Source: Hofstenia miamia
Lineage: Eukaryota; Xenacoelomorpha; Acoela; Hofsteniidae
Length of the DNA: 64,000 bases
Assembly: GCA_900660155.1 (NCBI GenBank)
Contig: CABFPE010000003.1
Location: forward strand, 4,871,612-4,935,611
Reading direction: 5' to 3'
Shown: in pieces, positions 1 through 12,620 of the stretch
Layout of the letters: the number at the start of each line of letters is the position of its first letter
How positions within the stretch are numbered: position 1 is the stretch's first letter
The notes under the pieces: model-generated
What the model was told of the DNA's origin: nothing
What the model saw: only the letters and a program-made list of their open reading frames with translations
Database searches by the model: none
Program-made: the position numbers and the translations under genes

Positions 1-2859
1 TTAAAACGGTGCTAGTGCGTAATATAAATGCTGCCAGTAGGTTAAAAAAGACTTCAAGCATTAGTAGAAATATCAAGCTTCTTGACATTATCATCGAAGT
101 TGTTTTTAAGGCACTTTATTGCTCTTGATTTCCATTAACATTTTCTCAGATACTTTAGCTAATGTAAGAATATATTAAAACTGCATACATTTTCTAGAAG
201 CCTAAAATCCTAAAAAATATTTCAAAATCATTAAAATATTTTCCACTATTGCTAAAATACGAATATTCAAGTCAATATCCTATGCTTGCTTGAAAATAAT
301 AATTACTTAGATAGTTCTCATTTTTTTAAAGGTGGACCAAATACAATTCTTACATTAAGTGAAGAAATTCCTTTAGTAATAGTAATACATTGAATTCTTT
401 AAGAAGGTAGCACTTGATCTAATAGATTTATAATAGAGATTATAGAAAACCATAGATATTGTTATTCATAAGGTAAGGTTCTCGGAAATTGTGTTTACTA
501 AGTGTTCTCTTTCAGTGCTCGAGCGAGTAAAATGGTCTGAAGTATGCTACTTTTTATGAAATCAAGTATGTGAATGAAGCTGAAAATTATCTCACTAATC
601 GCTGTGTTTAAAGTCAAATTTAGCACAATGTATGGCTAGCTTTGAAGTATGAATAGCGATGGCTAATATTCTCATGCTTATATTTCTATCATTTCTCTAT
701 TATTTTAGGACGTTTTCATCTAAAGCAATACATATTGTTCGAATTTTCTTGATGCAAACATTTTTATATGCTTGCGCAACTGGTTGTCTGACAATATCTG
801 AACGGGAATGCGCGTATTCCATTCTTTATTTTATCTGAATTTCTTAATTAATGTTAGTGCAGAAGTTTTGATTAAGCTAAAAGTTAACAATTAATAAATC
901 ATTAATTTATTAAAAGTTAACTATTAAAAATAATTTAATCGTTACCACCCCCTATGATGATGGTAAGCATCTAAGGGTTTTAATATATAGATTTTAGATA
1001 TCAGTAGGCAGTTTTACAATGAGTCAGATATTGTGAATTATGTTAAACTCATGTATATCAGTTATGTATTCCAATCATTTTGTATTCTATGTTTTTATTC
1101 CTAATCTAAGAAAACAGCATTTAAACGTATCCATTCACTATGGTTTACTAGCGTGTCTCATTTTCTCCTTTTTGACAATCAACTTGGAAGCTATTTAAAA
1201 AATTTGCCTAATATTTTGCAAATATTTACCAAACCCTTGGATCATTTTAAAAATGAAATACAAAAATAGAATACTAATTTAGAATTTTTACCAAGGTTGC
1301 AAAAATTAACCTCCGTTTTGCTACTCATGGCGGGGACTGCAGCCCCATAGTCCCCCCTTAATTCCCCTCCCTGAAATATATAAACTAGCATATATTAAGT
1401 TACAGAGCTCTCCTTCAAAATTGACTTATTCCCGCCACTTGCATGTTTTATTACATCATGATTTTTGCTGCTTATCTTACTTTTATAATATTGTAAGCAA
1501 ATATTTTAATTCGATTTAAATAGATGAAATTAGTTTTGAATGCGTAGCAGAAGTTTTAGAATAAACAAGAAATCCAGATGACACACGTGAACACTTGTTA
1601 AATAAAATTCCAGCAATCTAGCAAACTCCGTACTTTAATCAATACTGAATGATATTATTATACCAGGCCTTTTTATATAGAAGCTTATGCTACACGTACG
1701 TGTTAACTTAATGTTTGTGCATGCTGTCATGTATATAGCAGGTTGCTCTTGATATGGAAATCTTGCATCTAAATTGATTTGTAGATAAGGGAAAATTCTC
1801 ATTATTTGCCGTTTTTCAGATATGAAAGTAATATTTGAGTTTGGCTAAAAATTTTCCAATGTTCTTTAGAAGAACAAGTAATTAAGCATTTCTGATGAAG
1901 TGGAGGATTCAGGCATGCTAGGAGCTACTAACAAAAAACAACTTTTTTTGCATTAACATGATTTTGTCCTCATTTTTCTTGGGAAAGTCCATCTCTTAAC
2001 TTAAACTATGAAATAATTAAGAACCTGTTAAATTTATCAAATTCAATTAGATTGAGAGAACCATTTTACCCATCTAAGCAAAGCTAAAAATTTTTCAATG
2101 GTATTTAATGCTTGATGATAGTTAATTATTCCAAAGCACTTAATTGGGACTGCTTATACTTGTGATGATAGAAGCACAAATATCAATTATTGTCTTAAAA
2201 ACTGGGTTAAGAGGTTGAACTTCTAATGTAATACACACTATAGGCATTGAAAACGAGATCATTTAAATTTATTTTTATACCTTAGCCCCCTTTCTCCAAA
2301 TTTGAAGGGGTTTGATGTTACTGACTACAAAATCCTACTTCTGAAAACCTCTACAGTGCTAAATCGGTAGTAAATCTGCAAGCTGTTGCAAAACTTATTC
2401 TCATTTGTTAATGTTTTCACAATAAAAAACTTTGTCAACATAAATTCCTTGAATAAATTTCTAGAAAATAATATCTAACCCTAATTAATTTAGGCGTTTT
2501 ATAAAATTTTTGATCTCGTATGTATCATGAACTAATAATGATTGCTACTATCTGAAAACAACCAAAGAGCACTGTCTCCTCTTCCTTCAACTAGGAACTT
2601 AAAGACGCATTCTCACTCATCTCTATACTTATTCATCATTTTGTTGTTCTCAACTCTATGAGAAAACAAGTCATACTTAAGAATAGTGTATACCTTGTGA
2701 ACTCAATAGTCTCTCCACTTACAACATATAGTTTCTTATATTATTGTTTTTTTTCACTTTCATACCATTGAGAATTATCCTATATTGACCCTTAAAACTT
2801 TCATTTTCATAGTAATCCAAAAAATTTCCTGTTAATAACTCCTAATTCTTTTTTGTTTC
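1..2859. other. intergenic AT-rich DNA, no gene seen
   Basis: I see no coding exon, RNA gene or structured repeat here. A GC-rich patch at about 1321-1372 (cggggactgcagcccc, then a C-run) resembles the terminal part of a degraded non-autonomous DNA transposon, but no partner end was found. Confidence 0.5.
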
Positions 2860-3290
2860 AGCATCCTAAATTAAATACTGCTGGTAAGCTGGGCCTGCAA
2901 GATATAACAGTAATCTTGCTGCTGCTGCTTCTTGTGGCACCCTTCTTTCCATCATCATCAGCTCAAACATTTGAAACCATTCCTTGAATGTCAGATTGTA
3001 ACTATTGATTTTGCCATTAAATTTTGGTAATGGTGCTTTGCATGGTGTGGTTTCATTGTCATTATGTTGTATTAGGATTGATTTTTCAAACCTTGATTTC
3101 TGTTCTTTTGTTAATTTTTTGTCATCTTGTACTTATTATGATACAGCTTTTATTATTTCATTTATTATTTTTTGTTTTTCATCGTTGTCTTCATCTTCAT
3201 CATAGTTTTGTTATTTTCTGTTAGCTATCCTCTACCTTCTTCATCCTTGTAATTCTTTTCAGGTTCTTCTTCTATGAGGATCTGATGTGC
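2860..3290 (-). mobile_element. gag-like fossil of an LTR-type retroelement
   Basis: Read on the minus strand, this stretch resembles the N-terminal part of a retrotransposon Gag: an acidic, charged lead-in, then a P-K-F-N-G motif, a F-K-E-W-F helix segment and a R-R-V-P-Q-E-A-A-A-A helix. It is a broken, short fossil with no LTRs, protease or polymerase recognised beside it, so the family (Gypsy- or BEL-like) is open. It looks old. A chance open frame remains possible. Confidence 0.35.
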
Positions 3291-3825
3291 TTGTTTTTCT
3301 TTGATTTCTTCTTGGCAGGAATAAAGCAACTCTTTAAATCAATCAATTACTGATCAGCACATACTTCAATGTAATAATTAATTGTCCATCTAATGTTTCC
3401 TATTTAGGTAATCTCCACGTCGTTCAATCAGCACTCCAGTTCTTAACCAAGGGCTCCTGCCCAATGCTAATAATCTAATCATCAATTAATCCATTGTGAC
3501 ATAGTTTCCTCCATTCTGCCAAGGCCTCAGCTCAAACACAAGAATTATGTGTACCTTAGTATAGTGTGATGCTAACATATGGAGAAATTGAGAACATCGT
3601 TTTTGCAAATGTTGTAGCCATCTAAAGGATCAATTTGAAAATGCATAATGCCAGCAAAATTAAGATTTACAATTTATCCTGACAGAAAATGCTTTGTAGG
3701 AATTAATTATATCCGTATCTTATCTAATGCCAGCAAAGCTGTTACCATAAATATATAGCGCGTTGTAAAATGAATCAATAACAAGCTATAAAAGCTATTA
3801 TGTGCATTTTCTAAACAGTGGATAT

Positions 3826-4040
3826 AGTTATTTTGACATCTACGTCTAAACAAACAAAACGGTTAATCCTATTTAAAGTAATTGCAACTACTGGATGAAC
3901 TTGTTGAATGCATATATACAGTAATACATATTTGTCCAACTGGATGTTATGTTATGGGCTAAAACAAATTTAAATTATATGAAAAATTCCAAAAACTTTT
4001 GCTATCATCAATAGAAACTGCAATATTTTGTAGCTATATG
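3826..4040 (+). repeat. dispersed repeat family A, uninterrupted copy
   Basis: The stretch beginning acatctacgtctaaacaaac is found again at 8431, and its second half (tttgtccaactgg, then gttatg, then taaattatatgaaa) is found again at about 9551. Order and orientation are conserved. No coding potential was seen. It is probably a piece of a non-autonomous transposon or an old repeat. Confidence 0.6.
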
Positions 4041-4900
4041 TATTGTATATATATATAAAAGATGAACAGGGGTGGGGTTGAAGCATTGAGCTGTGAGACA
4101 ATGTTATGAATACTATATACATTTATATAAGCAATGTGTTGAAAAATATTTAAATTTTTAAAGTTTTCAATGTTTATGCATAAATTTCTATAATTTAATT
4201 TAGGTCTTCAATTTTATTATGCATAGATTTTTATATAATTCTTATTATACGCTTTTATCATAATGCTGAATACAAAAAATATGTGCATTCTGTCTATATT
4301 TTTACTACCATGATTATGCGTGAGTGCAGAGTTAATAGCCCTTGAGTAAACCTTATGCGAAGAACACCAGCACGTGGTATTATAGACAGTATGGACATAC
4401 AGCAGTCCATCACAAGTTTTGATGCTGCCAACCCAAATCTTGTAATACCCAACTTCTATTTGCTTTCAAACTCTTGTCAATTTAAAACTATTTTCATTTG
4501 GTTTTTATATAATGCGAATAGCTGAAGTTCAAAAACACACTGTATGGCAAATGATAAAATCATTCAGTCCACCAGTGCATTATCGCATAAACGATTATAG
4601 GCTAATGTAATGTATTCAAAAACTATAGAGGGTGGAATTAAATAACTTGGTCTATTAAAAAATGTGTATATATACAAGCAATGATGATATTCACTATGTG
4701 TTTACATATTGGCACTTCAACATTCAAATAATTTAAAACAGTTTACACAATGCTCTTATGTTATTCTAGCATACTGTATCTAAATGTTCATGTACAAAAT
4801 TGAGAGACGCTAGCATAATATTTAACACTTCAAAATTTGGGCATGGAATCAAGTTTTTATATTTTTTACAATATATTTTTAGTAATAGCATTTATCCATT

Positions 4901-5253
4901 GAGCAATATCAATTTTGAAAAAATGCACTCTCAAATTAATATTTCCAAAAGCTAATATAAAATGATTTGTGGAAAAAAATTGAAAACACCTAGAAGAATT
5001 CTAAAGACAGATTCGGATAGACAATAAAAAGATCTTTAAAAATTTTAGTATGACTTTTTGAGTTTTACTTTTTTCTTTGAGCAAACATCAATTTAAAAAA
5101 AATTACTATCAAATTATTGTTTTCAAATTCTAATATAAAATGCTTTGTGTAAAAAAATTGAAAATACATAGAAGAATTATAAAAACAGATTCAGATAGAC
5201 AATGAAAAGTTCTTTACAAAATTTAGTATGACTTTTTGAGTTATTCATTTTTC
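4901..5253. repeat. tandem duplication, about 178 bp x 2
   Basis: Unit 1 (4901-5078) and unit 2 (5079-5253) align end to end. Shared blocks are gagcaa-atcaatttt, ctaatataaaatg-tttgtg, tagaagaatt, cagattc-gatagacaat and tagtatgactttttgagtt. By eye they differ at roughly one base in eight, so this is an old local duplication and not an assembly error. Non-coding. Confidence 0.7.
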
Positions 5254-5662
5254 CCTTAGAAAATTCAAATATTAAGGGAGACATCTAGCGTAAAAATTAG
5301 GAATTTTGACCAAAATTTCTGTTTTTAAATTTCTCCATATGCTATATCATGCTATCTCTAATGTGAATATATTTGATAGATTAGATTGTTGTGTGTTTCA
5401 CCTTTACTAACTTCACTACTTCAGCAACCAGGAAAAACACTAGCTGTAAGATGGTTTATTTGATTTTCAAATTAATAGATATAAATTAACAATACCATTG
5501 TTTATACATAAAATGCTTGCAGCTTCCTGTCCTACATTTAGGTAATATATACCACTGAATATAATACAGTCTATTTATCAGTCTCATTATTGTCAACAAT
5601 TTGGAGCTAAAACAAATGGTTAGTTCCTATGGTTGGCTAACTAGCCTATGTCGAATTGGTTA

Positions 5663-7833
5663 CTATATGCCGGGCCTACTTAAAACACGGCCAGGCGCCA
5701 GGCCATCTGCAGCACACATTTGAAATAGAAGGCGGAAAGTTAAAAACATTCAAATAGGTGTTTTGGCAATATTCATGATATTAAATAAATTGCATTAGTA
5801 AAATTGTGTTAAATACTTGATTAAAAACCATTTAGAACAGACTTAAAAAAATTACTAATTATTTTTTAAACTTTTAAATGTTTTAACAAACGAAACTCTT
5901 GACCAATCTCTACAATTTTTGCGAAAATTATTACAAAAAATGTTACAACACGTCATATAGATATTCCTCAAATGATTTCGATGTCGATCACAAAACATAT
6001 CTACAAAGGAACATTTGTGCTCAAGACTTCGTACAATGCTTTGACTCAAATTTATATTTCTTACAGTAATAATATTGTCAACGTTAGATAACAGAATTTC
6101 GAAACTTGTTTTAATAACGTTAAATAAACTCCGAGGTGGCAAAGTAAGTCCTCCGCGATTATAACAGCATCGTAATAAGTTGTGCATTCACCACATTCCA
6201 CCAAACATAAAATATTTTCAAAATTTCAGCTGTACTTTGTGCAACAGTATCTTCCTTAAATAAAGACGACAGAGCAATAGAATTACGTATATCAAAAAAA
6301 ATTAACGGCATAAATCACAGATTGATTGTCTTTTTCAGGATGTAGGACACGATATGTTAACTTTGGAGCTTTCTTTAAAAGTAAGAGAGATTCAACATTA
6401 TAAACGTCAAGTAATTTTTGGAAAGAAAAAACTGAATTTTCAGGTAATTTTAAATTCCACACATCCGGAGAATATTCAAAAGCTGGAAATAACACTGATT
6501 TTAGTTTCACTAGGTTGTTCCGGATATTTTTCAAAATATGGCATGCATCAAACATTAGATGAATAACTGATGATTCACAGAATGGATTTCTGCATGTGTA
6601 TTTTGGTGATCCACCAAATAGACTATAATTTTCAAAGATCCTGCAAAATAAAGAAATGTTTGTAGAATGATTATCACAAGAGATACTCCGCACTTAAAAA
6701 GAACTAGAATGCAGTTGATTTAAAATTTCTTTCAGCTTATGTAAAGAGAGCTGACAGCTCGGATTTTTTTGTAACTTTGCAGCCATGACAAATTGTAATC
6801 CAAGAGAAGGTTTAGAGTTTTCCCGTTATATGAAAGAAAAACAATTTTGTATAGGCATTTACTTTCATCAATTCCAACACATTAGACAATACAAAAGGTA
6901 TATATGTATTGGACAAGCAACTCTCTTAGGCATAAATATTGATATAGTACATCTATGTAGAAAGGGTTGCGACTTGCGACAAAAATCGACTTTCCCGGAG
7001 CAAAGTTTCCGCAGTGTTCGCGGATGTGGCAATTTACAGGTAATCCTAATTTTGATTATTGCTGGTGATTTAACCAATATATAATAAAATGTAACTTTAT
7101 AAAGTTTTGTGTTACCATGTATACTTAACTTATGTTTGTCATACCTGACTGTTGACTGAACAATTTGTGCAAATATGTAATAATCATCCTGCTTTAAAAA
7201 GTGCCAAGATTCTGGGCACAGATTAGCAGTAAAATCTGTGAATTTATCTGAGTGTAAGAATTCTTTAATTTCATCTGGTAACACACCTCTTTGACGTGGA
7301 TAGGGACGACTAGTAGTATCAACAGAAACAACTTTCTTAAAATCAAAAACTGACGGAACAGGCGATAATCCATAGAGAAAGCGCTTTCTACTATTTGTAT
7401 TTCCACTCTTACTAATATACTTATCCAAGAAATGACGATCACAAACAAAAGAATTGGCTGTAACTTTGTATTTATGTCTGCAAATACCAGTAATCCACTT
7501 GTTTTTCAGTTGTTCGTCTTTGGGAAATAAAAACTGAGCATGTATTGATTTTGAATCATATCCACTACGACATTGTGGTACACAACATTTCTTCCCCATA
7601 ATGAACAAATTAAATGTCGTGTTTGTTACACCAGAGTAGATTGAACTAATAAATATTGTTGTTGTATGAGTCAAGGGCAAAGCATGCACTTAATCGCAGA
7701 GTGATGTTGTTTATTGATTGACAAACCAGGAGAAATAATATCTCAACCGCATTGCTTAATTTCTTATCGCCTCCTATTTAAATTGAGTGCTGCAGATGGC
7801 CTGGCCGTGTTTTAAGTAGGCCCTGCTATATGC
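5663..7833 (-). mobile_element. P-superfamily DNA transposon with TIRs and 8-bp TSD
   Basis: The element spans 5671-7825 (2155 bp) and is bounded by a perfect 8-bp direct repeat, CTATATGC, at 5663-5670 and 7826-7833. The terminal inverted repeats are 5671-5715 and 7787-7825. Both read (CA)GGGCCTACTTAAAACACGG inward and end in CCATCTGCAGCAC. The left copy carries 7 extra bases (a local repeat of gccagg) and has lost one base at its tip. The minus strand encodes a THAP-domain P-type transposase. An 8-bp target duplication is normal for P elements. At 2.2 kb it is shorter than full P/THAP9-like elements because the middle of the catalytic domain is missing. Confidence 0.9.
5855..7599 (-). pseudogene. 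THAP-domain P-element transposase, internally deleted
   Basis: Exon 1 (7599-7145) starts MGKKCCVPQC and holds a THAP zinc finger: C-x4-C near the start, then a VCDRH pair, and an SPVPSVF (AVPTIF-like) box. This domain binds the transposon ends. A 99-bp intron (7144-7046, donor CAG/GTATGA, acceptor TTAG/G) joins in frame to KLPHPRTLRK, the segment that follows the coiled coil in THAP9-like proteins. Further down, 6693-6292 encodes the RNase H-like part with SISCDNHSTNIS and FDACHILKNIRNN. The frame at 6187-5855 fits the C-terminal region. Only about 350 bp separate the KLPHPRTLRK block from the RNase H part, far too little for the first catalytic-Asp segment, and the frame is broken there. The protein is therefore probably inactive, although its ends look mobilisable. 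Confidence 0.8.
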
Positions 7834-8430
7834 AATAGATCACGAACACAATGGCTAGCTAAGCAGACTATAGAAATACCTTAATTGTATACCTAACTTA
7901 AATTGAGATCATGATCAGGGGCAAACAGCCTAGAGTCGCTCCCATCATGGAATCCTGACCCCTACTGTGCATGAACAGCTTAGCTAGACATTTGATTTAA
8001 TAAAGCAAACCCTAAACAAATTGAAAAGAGTAATGTAATTCCAAAGAATTTAATTCATCACAATTAAACTGTGTTGCAATTATTTATACTAAATCAAAAC
8101 AAGTACCTGCCGCCTTAATAATTTAAATTCATGTAGATCATCTGCATTTCTCAATTAAATTTTACAATTAGCAAAATCGTCCTCGGATTTTGACCAAACA
8201 GTTTTGGTGACAGGCATTTGCTCGTACATTATTTTAAACACAAAAATGTTTGTAGTATACTAAATTTAATCATTCTAATTATTCTGATTTATTCTTATCA
8301 TTCTTTTTCGATCTTAATCTCCTCTCTCGGAAGGAATCATCAGAATTAGAAAAATTATGCTACAATTCTGATAGCAATTGATAAGAAAAGAAATGTGTGT
8401 CACCTGGTTAAACAGTCCCTGTAGTTATTA

Positions 8431-8520
8431 GGACATCTACGTCTAAACAAACCAAACCATTAATGAAGAACTAGATGAACTTATTAAATGCATATAAACA
8501 GTTTTATATACTGTAAACCT
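8431..8520 (+). repeat. dispersed repeat family A, 5' part of split copy
   Basis: Repeats the first half of the 3826-4040 sequence (acatctacgtctaaacaaac, then atgaact-tt-aatgcatata-acagt). The second half resumes only at about 9551, so roughly 1 kb, including a Tc1 fragment, separates the halves of this copy. Confidence 0.55.
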
Positions 8521-8877
8521 ACATTGAGCTTTATCATTGAATCAATTTGCTTTATTTGATTTTGTGTGAAAATTACATTAAAAATGAGGCTATTCATAAA
8601 AACCAATAGTTTGTCTAGCAGCATACTTAAAGCAATCATTTTATGTATATTTAACTGAAAATTGCAAATATTCACTAGCAGAAGTAATATTGTATGCAAA
8701 TAGCCTTCACATTCGTGATTACTTTGTGCTATGAAACATATCTTTTAAGTCCAATTTTGAATTAGATAGTCTTGTTTAGAAAAATAGCGCATGAAACAAA
8801 TTTATTTGAAACGGAATATTTCAAAAACAAATGAATTTATCGATAAAATAGTTTGCCTGAATGTTAAAAGAGTCTCT

Positions 8878-9132
8878 TTAGTACTTGATGGGGTATCCGT
8901 TGTTCGCCACTACCATCGCCATTCGTCTGGGCATCGATTGAAACAAATTTTGGAAAAATGCGTCAGGTATCTTGTAAGATTCTTCTTTGACAATTCGCCA
9001 TAAATTTCGAATAGTGACGTCTGATCTTTTATCCACTCTGGTTTTTAGTTCCACCCATCCGTTCTCTACTAGGTTGATATCAGGAGCTCTTGCGGGCCAG
9101 TCTGGGAGGAGGGCTACGCCCTTTTCTTCCAT
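8878..9132 (-). pseudogene. Tc1-like transposase, C-terminal fragment
   Basis: The 84-residue frame contains DWPARAPDINLVENGW, the signature around the last catalytic Glu of Tc1/mariner DDE transposases (family form: DWPxxSPDLNPIENLW). It is followed by the usual C-terminal helices (ELKTRV, then NLWRIVKEE, ending in SMPRRMAMVVANNGYPIKY). The conserved Glu is present. The N-terminal DNA-binding domain and first two Asp motifs are absent, so this is a truncated remnant. It lies between the two halves of a family A repeat. Confidence 0.85.
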
Positions 9133-9550
9133 GAAATTCAGAAAATTTCACAATGCTAATCTATAATGCTGAAATGTTACACGATATTTATGATTAGCAG
9201 TGTTTTAAAGATATTTAACATATTTTCGGATAATTTTCAAAACATGTATGACACAATCATTAAAAACTAGTCTTATACATATATCTCGCTATCTTTTCTA
9301 CTCTAAAATAAAATTATAATTACATATAATAATAATTTAGCTGTTTTATCACTTTATATTCTGAATTAGGATACTTTCATTAAAATCTGGAATGCATGTA
9401 CTCAGAATTTTCAGAAATATTGATATTATAACCTTCTACAAATGCCTCTTACATGGCTAGTTTATAATGTAGTCTTGCTCATGTTAGTGATGATAATGCG
9501 GACTAATATAAGAAATTAATGTTGCAGCTACTAAGGTTAGCTAGGAGCCA

Positions 9551-9640
9551 TATTTGTCCACCTGGTCGCTATGTTATGGATCTAAATCAAAATTGAATTA
9601 TATGAAATTTTCAAAACTGTAGCTATCACACCTTACTGCT
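9551..9640 (+). repeat. dispersed repeat family A, 3' part of split copy
   Basis: tttgtccacctgg, gctatgttatgg, gaattatatgaaa and gtagctatca match 3931-4010 of the complete copy in order and orientation. Confidence 0.5.
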
Positions 9641-9699
9641 GTTATATAGCAAAGAATGGACATGTTTCAAATTGCATGAAGGCCAAATCAATTCACTAC

Positions 9700-10819
9700 T
9701 GGCGCCCTTCTTTGGACTTTTGAAAGATACTGTTGTTTCTGGTTTGTTTATTGACTCTATTTAAGTGCTTTCAACACTATCTTGCAAAATAATCTCCTTA
9801 ACATCATAAAAGTATACGATTATGTGGATAGTTGGCATTAAAAAGTCAAAGCTAATGGCAATATCACGAAACCAGTACCTGTTAAAATTGATGTACTCCA
9901 ATGTAGACCTCTGTCAGGCCGTCTGTTTACAATTGACACAGATGAAATTTATGTTCAAAATGTATTTAGGCCAAATGATAACAAAAGTTTTCTTTCAAAA
10001 TATTCTGATGATACTAGACTGCTTTCTGTCATTACTAAAGAAAATGTTAATGAAGATTATAAAAATGTATGTTACAAGTACTTGCTATTCGTAAAATATC
10101 ATCCAAACATAATTTGTTTCTTAACCCAAAAACATCAGCTGAAATATTTTTTCATCATAAAGCCACAATAAATCCATTGCTAAATAATATTATCGGTCAG
10201 AAACTGGAAATTCATAATGACACTACCAAGAGAAATAGCAATAAACTATCTCGGAGTCTACATATACTTAGATCAATCGTTAACCTGGAATAAGCATGTA
10301 CATGTAAATTCAGTAAAAAAAATTTGAATTATTTTGTTAAATGTCTAGCACCAACCTTGGCATAACCGAATGCCAGGAATATATGGCTGATAGTTAGAAC
10401 ATATATTTCAGCCCATTTATCTTTTCTTTATGTTAGTGAGTTATGGGCAATGTGACTTCAATTTGAACAGAAGAAACGTCTTATAAATCCTTTGAAATGC
10501 TTTGCTAAGAAGGCACAACTTGATAAAGATAATGAAATTTCATCTATTAAATGCAGAATTTCATAAAACTGTGCTCTGCATCAGAAATGACGCAACTCAC
10601 CCCTTGAATGCAAAGTTAATATCAGAATCAGCATCTAACAGAGATCTACGAACCGGATGTATCCTATTCACACAAGCAGAGCTTTGCGCCCATCATTTAT
10701 ACCTGCTGCAGCAAAATATTTGACTAACAAGGATATTCCCAATTTCTTCTAATTACTTCTTTTTTAGTGTTTACTACAGGGAATAAAGCGCATTATTATT
10801 ATTATTATTATTATTCTCA
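9700..10819 (+). mobile_element. LINE (CR1/L2-like) 3' part with ATT tail
   Basis: Degraded reverse transcriptase on the plus strand. At about 9720 the frame reads like KDTVVSGLFIDS, the palm motif before the first catalytic Asp. The segment around 9905-10030 reads LFTIDTDEIYV and then YSDDTRLLSV, the Y-x-D-D catalytic box. Around 10240-10300 it reads INYLGVYIDQSLTWNKHV, the thumb motif of CR1/L2/jockey-type enzymes. Several frame breaks and stops are present. The copy ends at 10,793-10,816 in an (ATT)n microsatellite, typical of L2/CR1-type 3' ends. It is truncated at the 5' side: no endonuclease was seen. Confidence 0.8.
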
Positions 10820-11329
10820 ATTCTCTCTCTTTGTTTTACATCCCTTTTGCTCCTCTGGTATCAAGCTGTTCTGTTCTAAGTAACATTCCAGCCAACTTGA
10901 AATCACATAATGCAGAGCACTACTCTTTAGCATTAACAGTTCCATAGTTTAAAAATTATCATCCAAGTTAGACCAGGTCCAAGCTAGACAAGACATTTAT
11001 TATATTCTCTTATTTTTAAAACTTTATAATTCACGAATTAATAATGATATTTAGGTAAAACAACAAAAGATGGAGGATTCTCAACTCTTTAATTACTGCT
11101 ATAAAGCCCTGCCAGGTCTTGCACAATTGAGGCCCTCCTTTACATGAAGTCATTTTTGACATTGCGCACAGCTCACATTAATTGGCATTGATTGTCTATC
11201 TTTAGAAAGAAATAGCTTAGTTCAATTTCTGTTCTCATGGGGTTTATACCATCCTATCGGCAAACTCAGACGGCAGCAAACAGAGAAGATAGACTAAACT
11301 TTGGTAGAAACATCAGTCAACGTATTGAA

Positions 11330-11692
11330 GATTACCCCTGTTTGTTGAACTTGATTTTTTTAGTGATGAAGCACTACAACAACCCACAGGCCATTGAAGC
11401 CCTGAAGACCAACCATCCGTCAGGAAATTCGAAGAATCCCTCTTGAGATGTGCGGCAATGTCATCACAAACTTCAATGTGCGTATTGCAGCTGTAATCCA
11501 AAGAAGAGGAGCCTGGATTGAACATGTCATCAATTATTGAACTGTGTAGGAAACAAGAGACAAAGTGAGAAGACTTTGTTATCAAATTTTAATTTGATAC
11601 TTTTGTTAAAAATCTGGAAAAAAAATTTTGAATAAATGTTCATTTTGAAAACTTGTGTATGATTAAAAGTGGTAACATTTTTTTGGCCCACC

Positions 11693-11697
<5 letters not shown>
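11330..11697 (+). mobile_element. mariner-like element, 3' end (C-terminal transposase and TIR)
   Basis: The plus strand encodes a decayed C-terminal transposase tail of mariner type: around 11,384-11,545 the frames read NPQAIEALKTN, EIRRIPLEMCGNVITNFNVR and VIQRRGAWIEHVI, ending at a stop. About 150 bp downstream comes TTTTTTTGGCCCACCCTGTA, the typical terminus of many mariner elements, followed at once by (TA)n, the mariner target. The left end was not found and the catalytic core upstream is unrecognisable. Confidence 0.7.
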
Positions 11698-11726
<29 letters not shown>

Positions 11727-11727
11727 N
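11696..11727. repeat. (TA)n microsatellite ending in a one-base N gap
   Basis: About 15 TA units follow directly on the mariner terminus and stop at a single N (11727). The N is a scaffolding or gap marker, so the join to the LINE piece at 11.75 kb may not be real. Confidence 0.85.
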
Positions 11728-11749
11728 GTACGCGTATTGTTGCAGTCAA

Positions 11750-12620
11750 CTTTTGAGATTAATTATTGTTTGAAAAATTTGAGGATAACCCTATCGAGTA
11801 ACTTCTCTGGTATAGGGAGGAGCGATATAGGACGTAGATCTTCTATGTTAGGCTGGGCGACTTTGGGTAATGGTATAATATCACTACTTTTCCATCTATT
11901 AGGAAAACATTTTTGCTGAAAGACTGAGTTAATGATGTTGCATAATGGTTCCGCAATAAAAATTGAAGCTTCTTTATATAATCTCGTGGGGATACCATCA
12001 CTTCCCATCTACTTTTTTTACGTTGAGATTAGATTAATGTTGATGTACTTCCCAAGGAGTTGTGTATCCTTCAAGGATATACATCATTCTGATCTACAGG
12101 TAAAAAACCAATATCGTAAGTAGAGGTGTTCATAGACATTGTCCCTTCAAAATGTTTGGCAATTTCCTCTGTAGCCTCAATGTTGTTGCAAAACGTAGAT
12201 AGCAATCGATATATATATATACCTTCTTGTTGTCCAGATCCGTTGAGTTCCTTTACAACGTTCCACGAATTATCTGCTTTCCTGCACTTAGCATACCAAT
12301 CTTTTTTTTGCTGCAACTATACCTTTATCATATTTTAGACAAGCTTGTTGGTAACGACTAGGAGGACCATTAATGAATGCATTATTCTTTTCATGTTCTA
12401 ATAGCTTCAACACAGGATTCGTGCAAGGTGGGTCACGTGAAGTAATTTCTATGTGTTTACTAGGAATGTGACTCATAGATAGGTTAATTGCATCATAAAA
12501 CAAGTCTAGTTTGTCATTTATATCATCAGTTCTAAAAAGCGGAGTGAAATCTACACCCTTAAGAGCTTGAAGGAATGCAATGATATGCGAGTTCCTAAAA
12601 TCATTTACCAAATGAAATAT
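11750..12620 (-). mobile_element. LINE (CR1-like) fragment: endonuclease-RT linker and RT fingers
   Basis: Minus strand, three adjoining frames. 12,611-12,288 is the linker between endonuclease and RT (VNDFRNSHIIAFLQALKGVDF, then EITSRDPPCTNPVLKLL and NAFINGPPSRYQQACLKY). 12,316-12,071 continues with WNVVKELNG. 12,008-11,763 is the start of the RT (GSDGIPTRLYKEA, NRWKSSDIIPLPK, EDLRPISLLPIPEKLLDRVI). These match CR1/jockey-type ORF2 proteins in order. The copy lacks the endonuclease and everything after RT fingers, and it stops at the N gap at 11,727. Confidence 0.85.

Noticed and set aside
6354-7084. Two plus-strand frames inside the P element
   Set aside because: They are antisense to the transposase exons and have no family signature.
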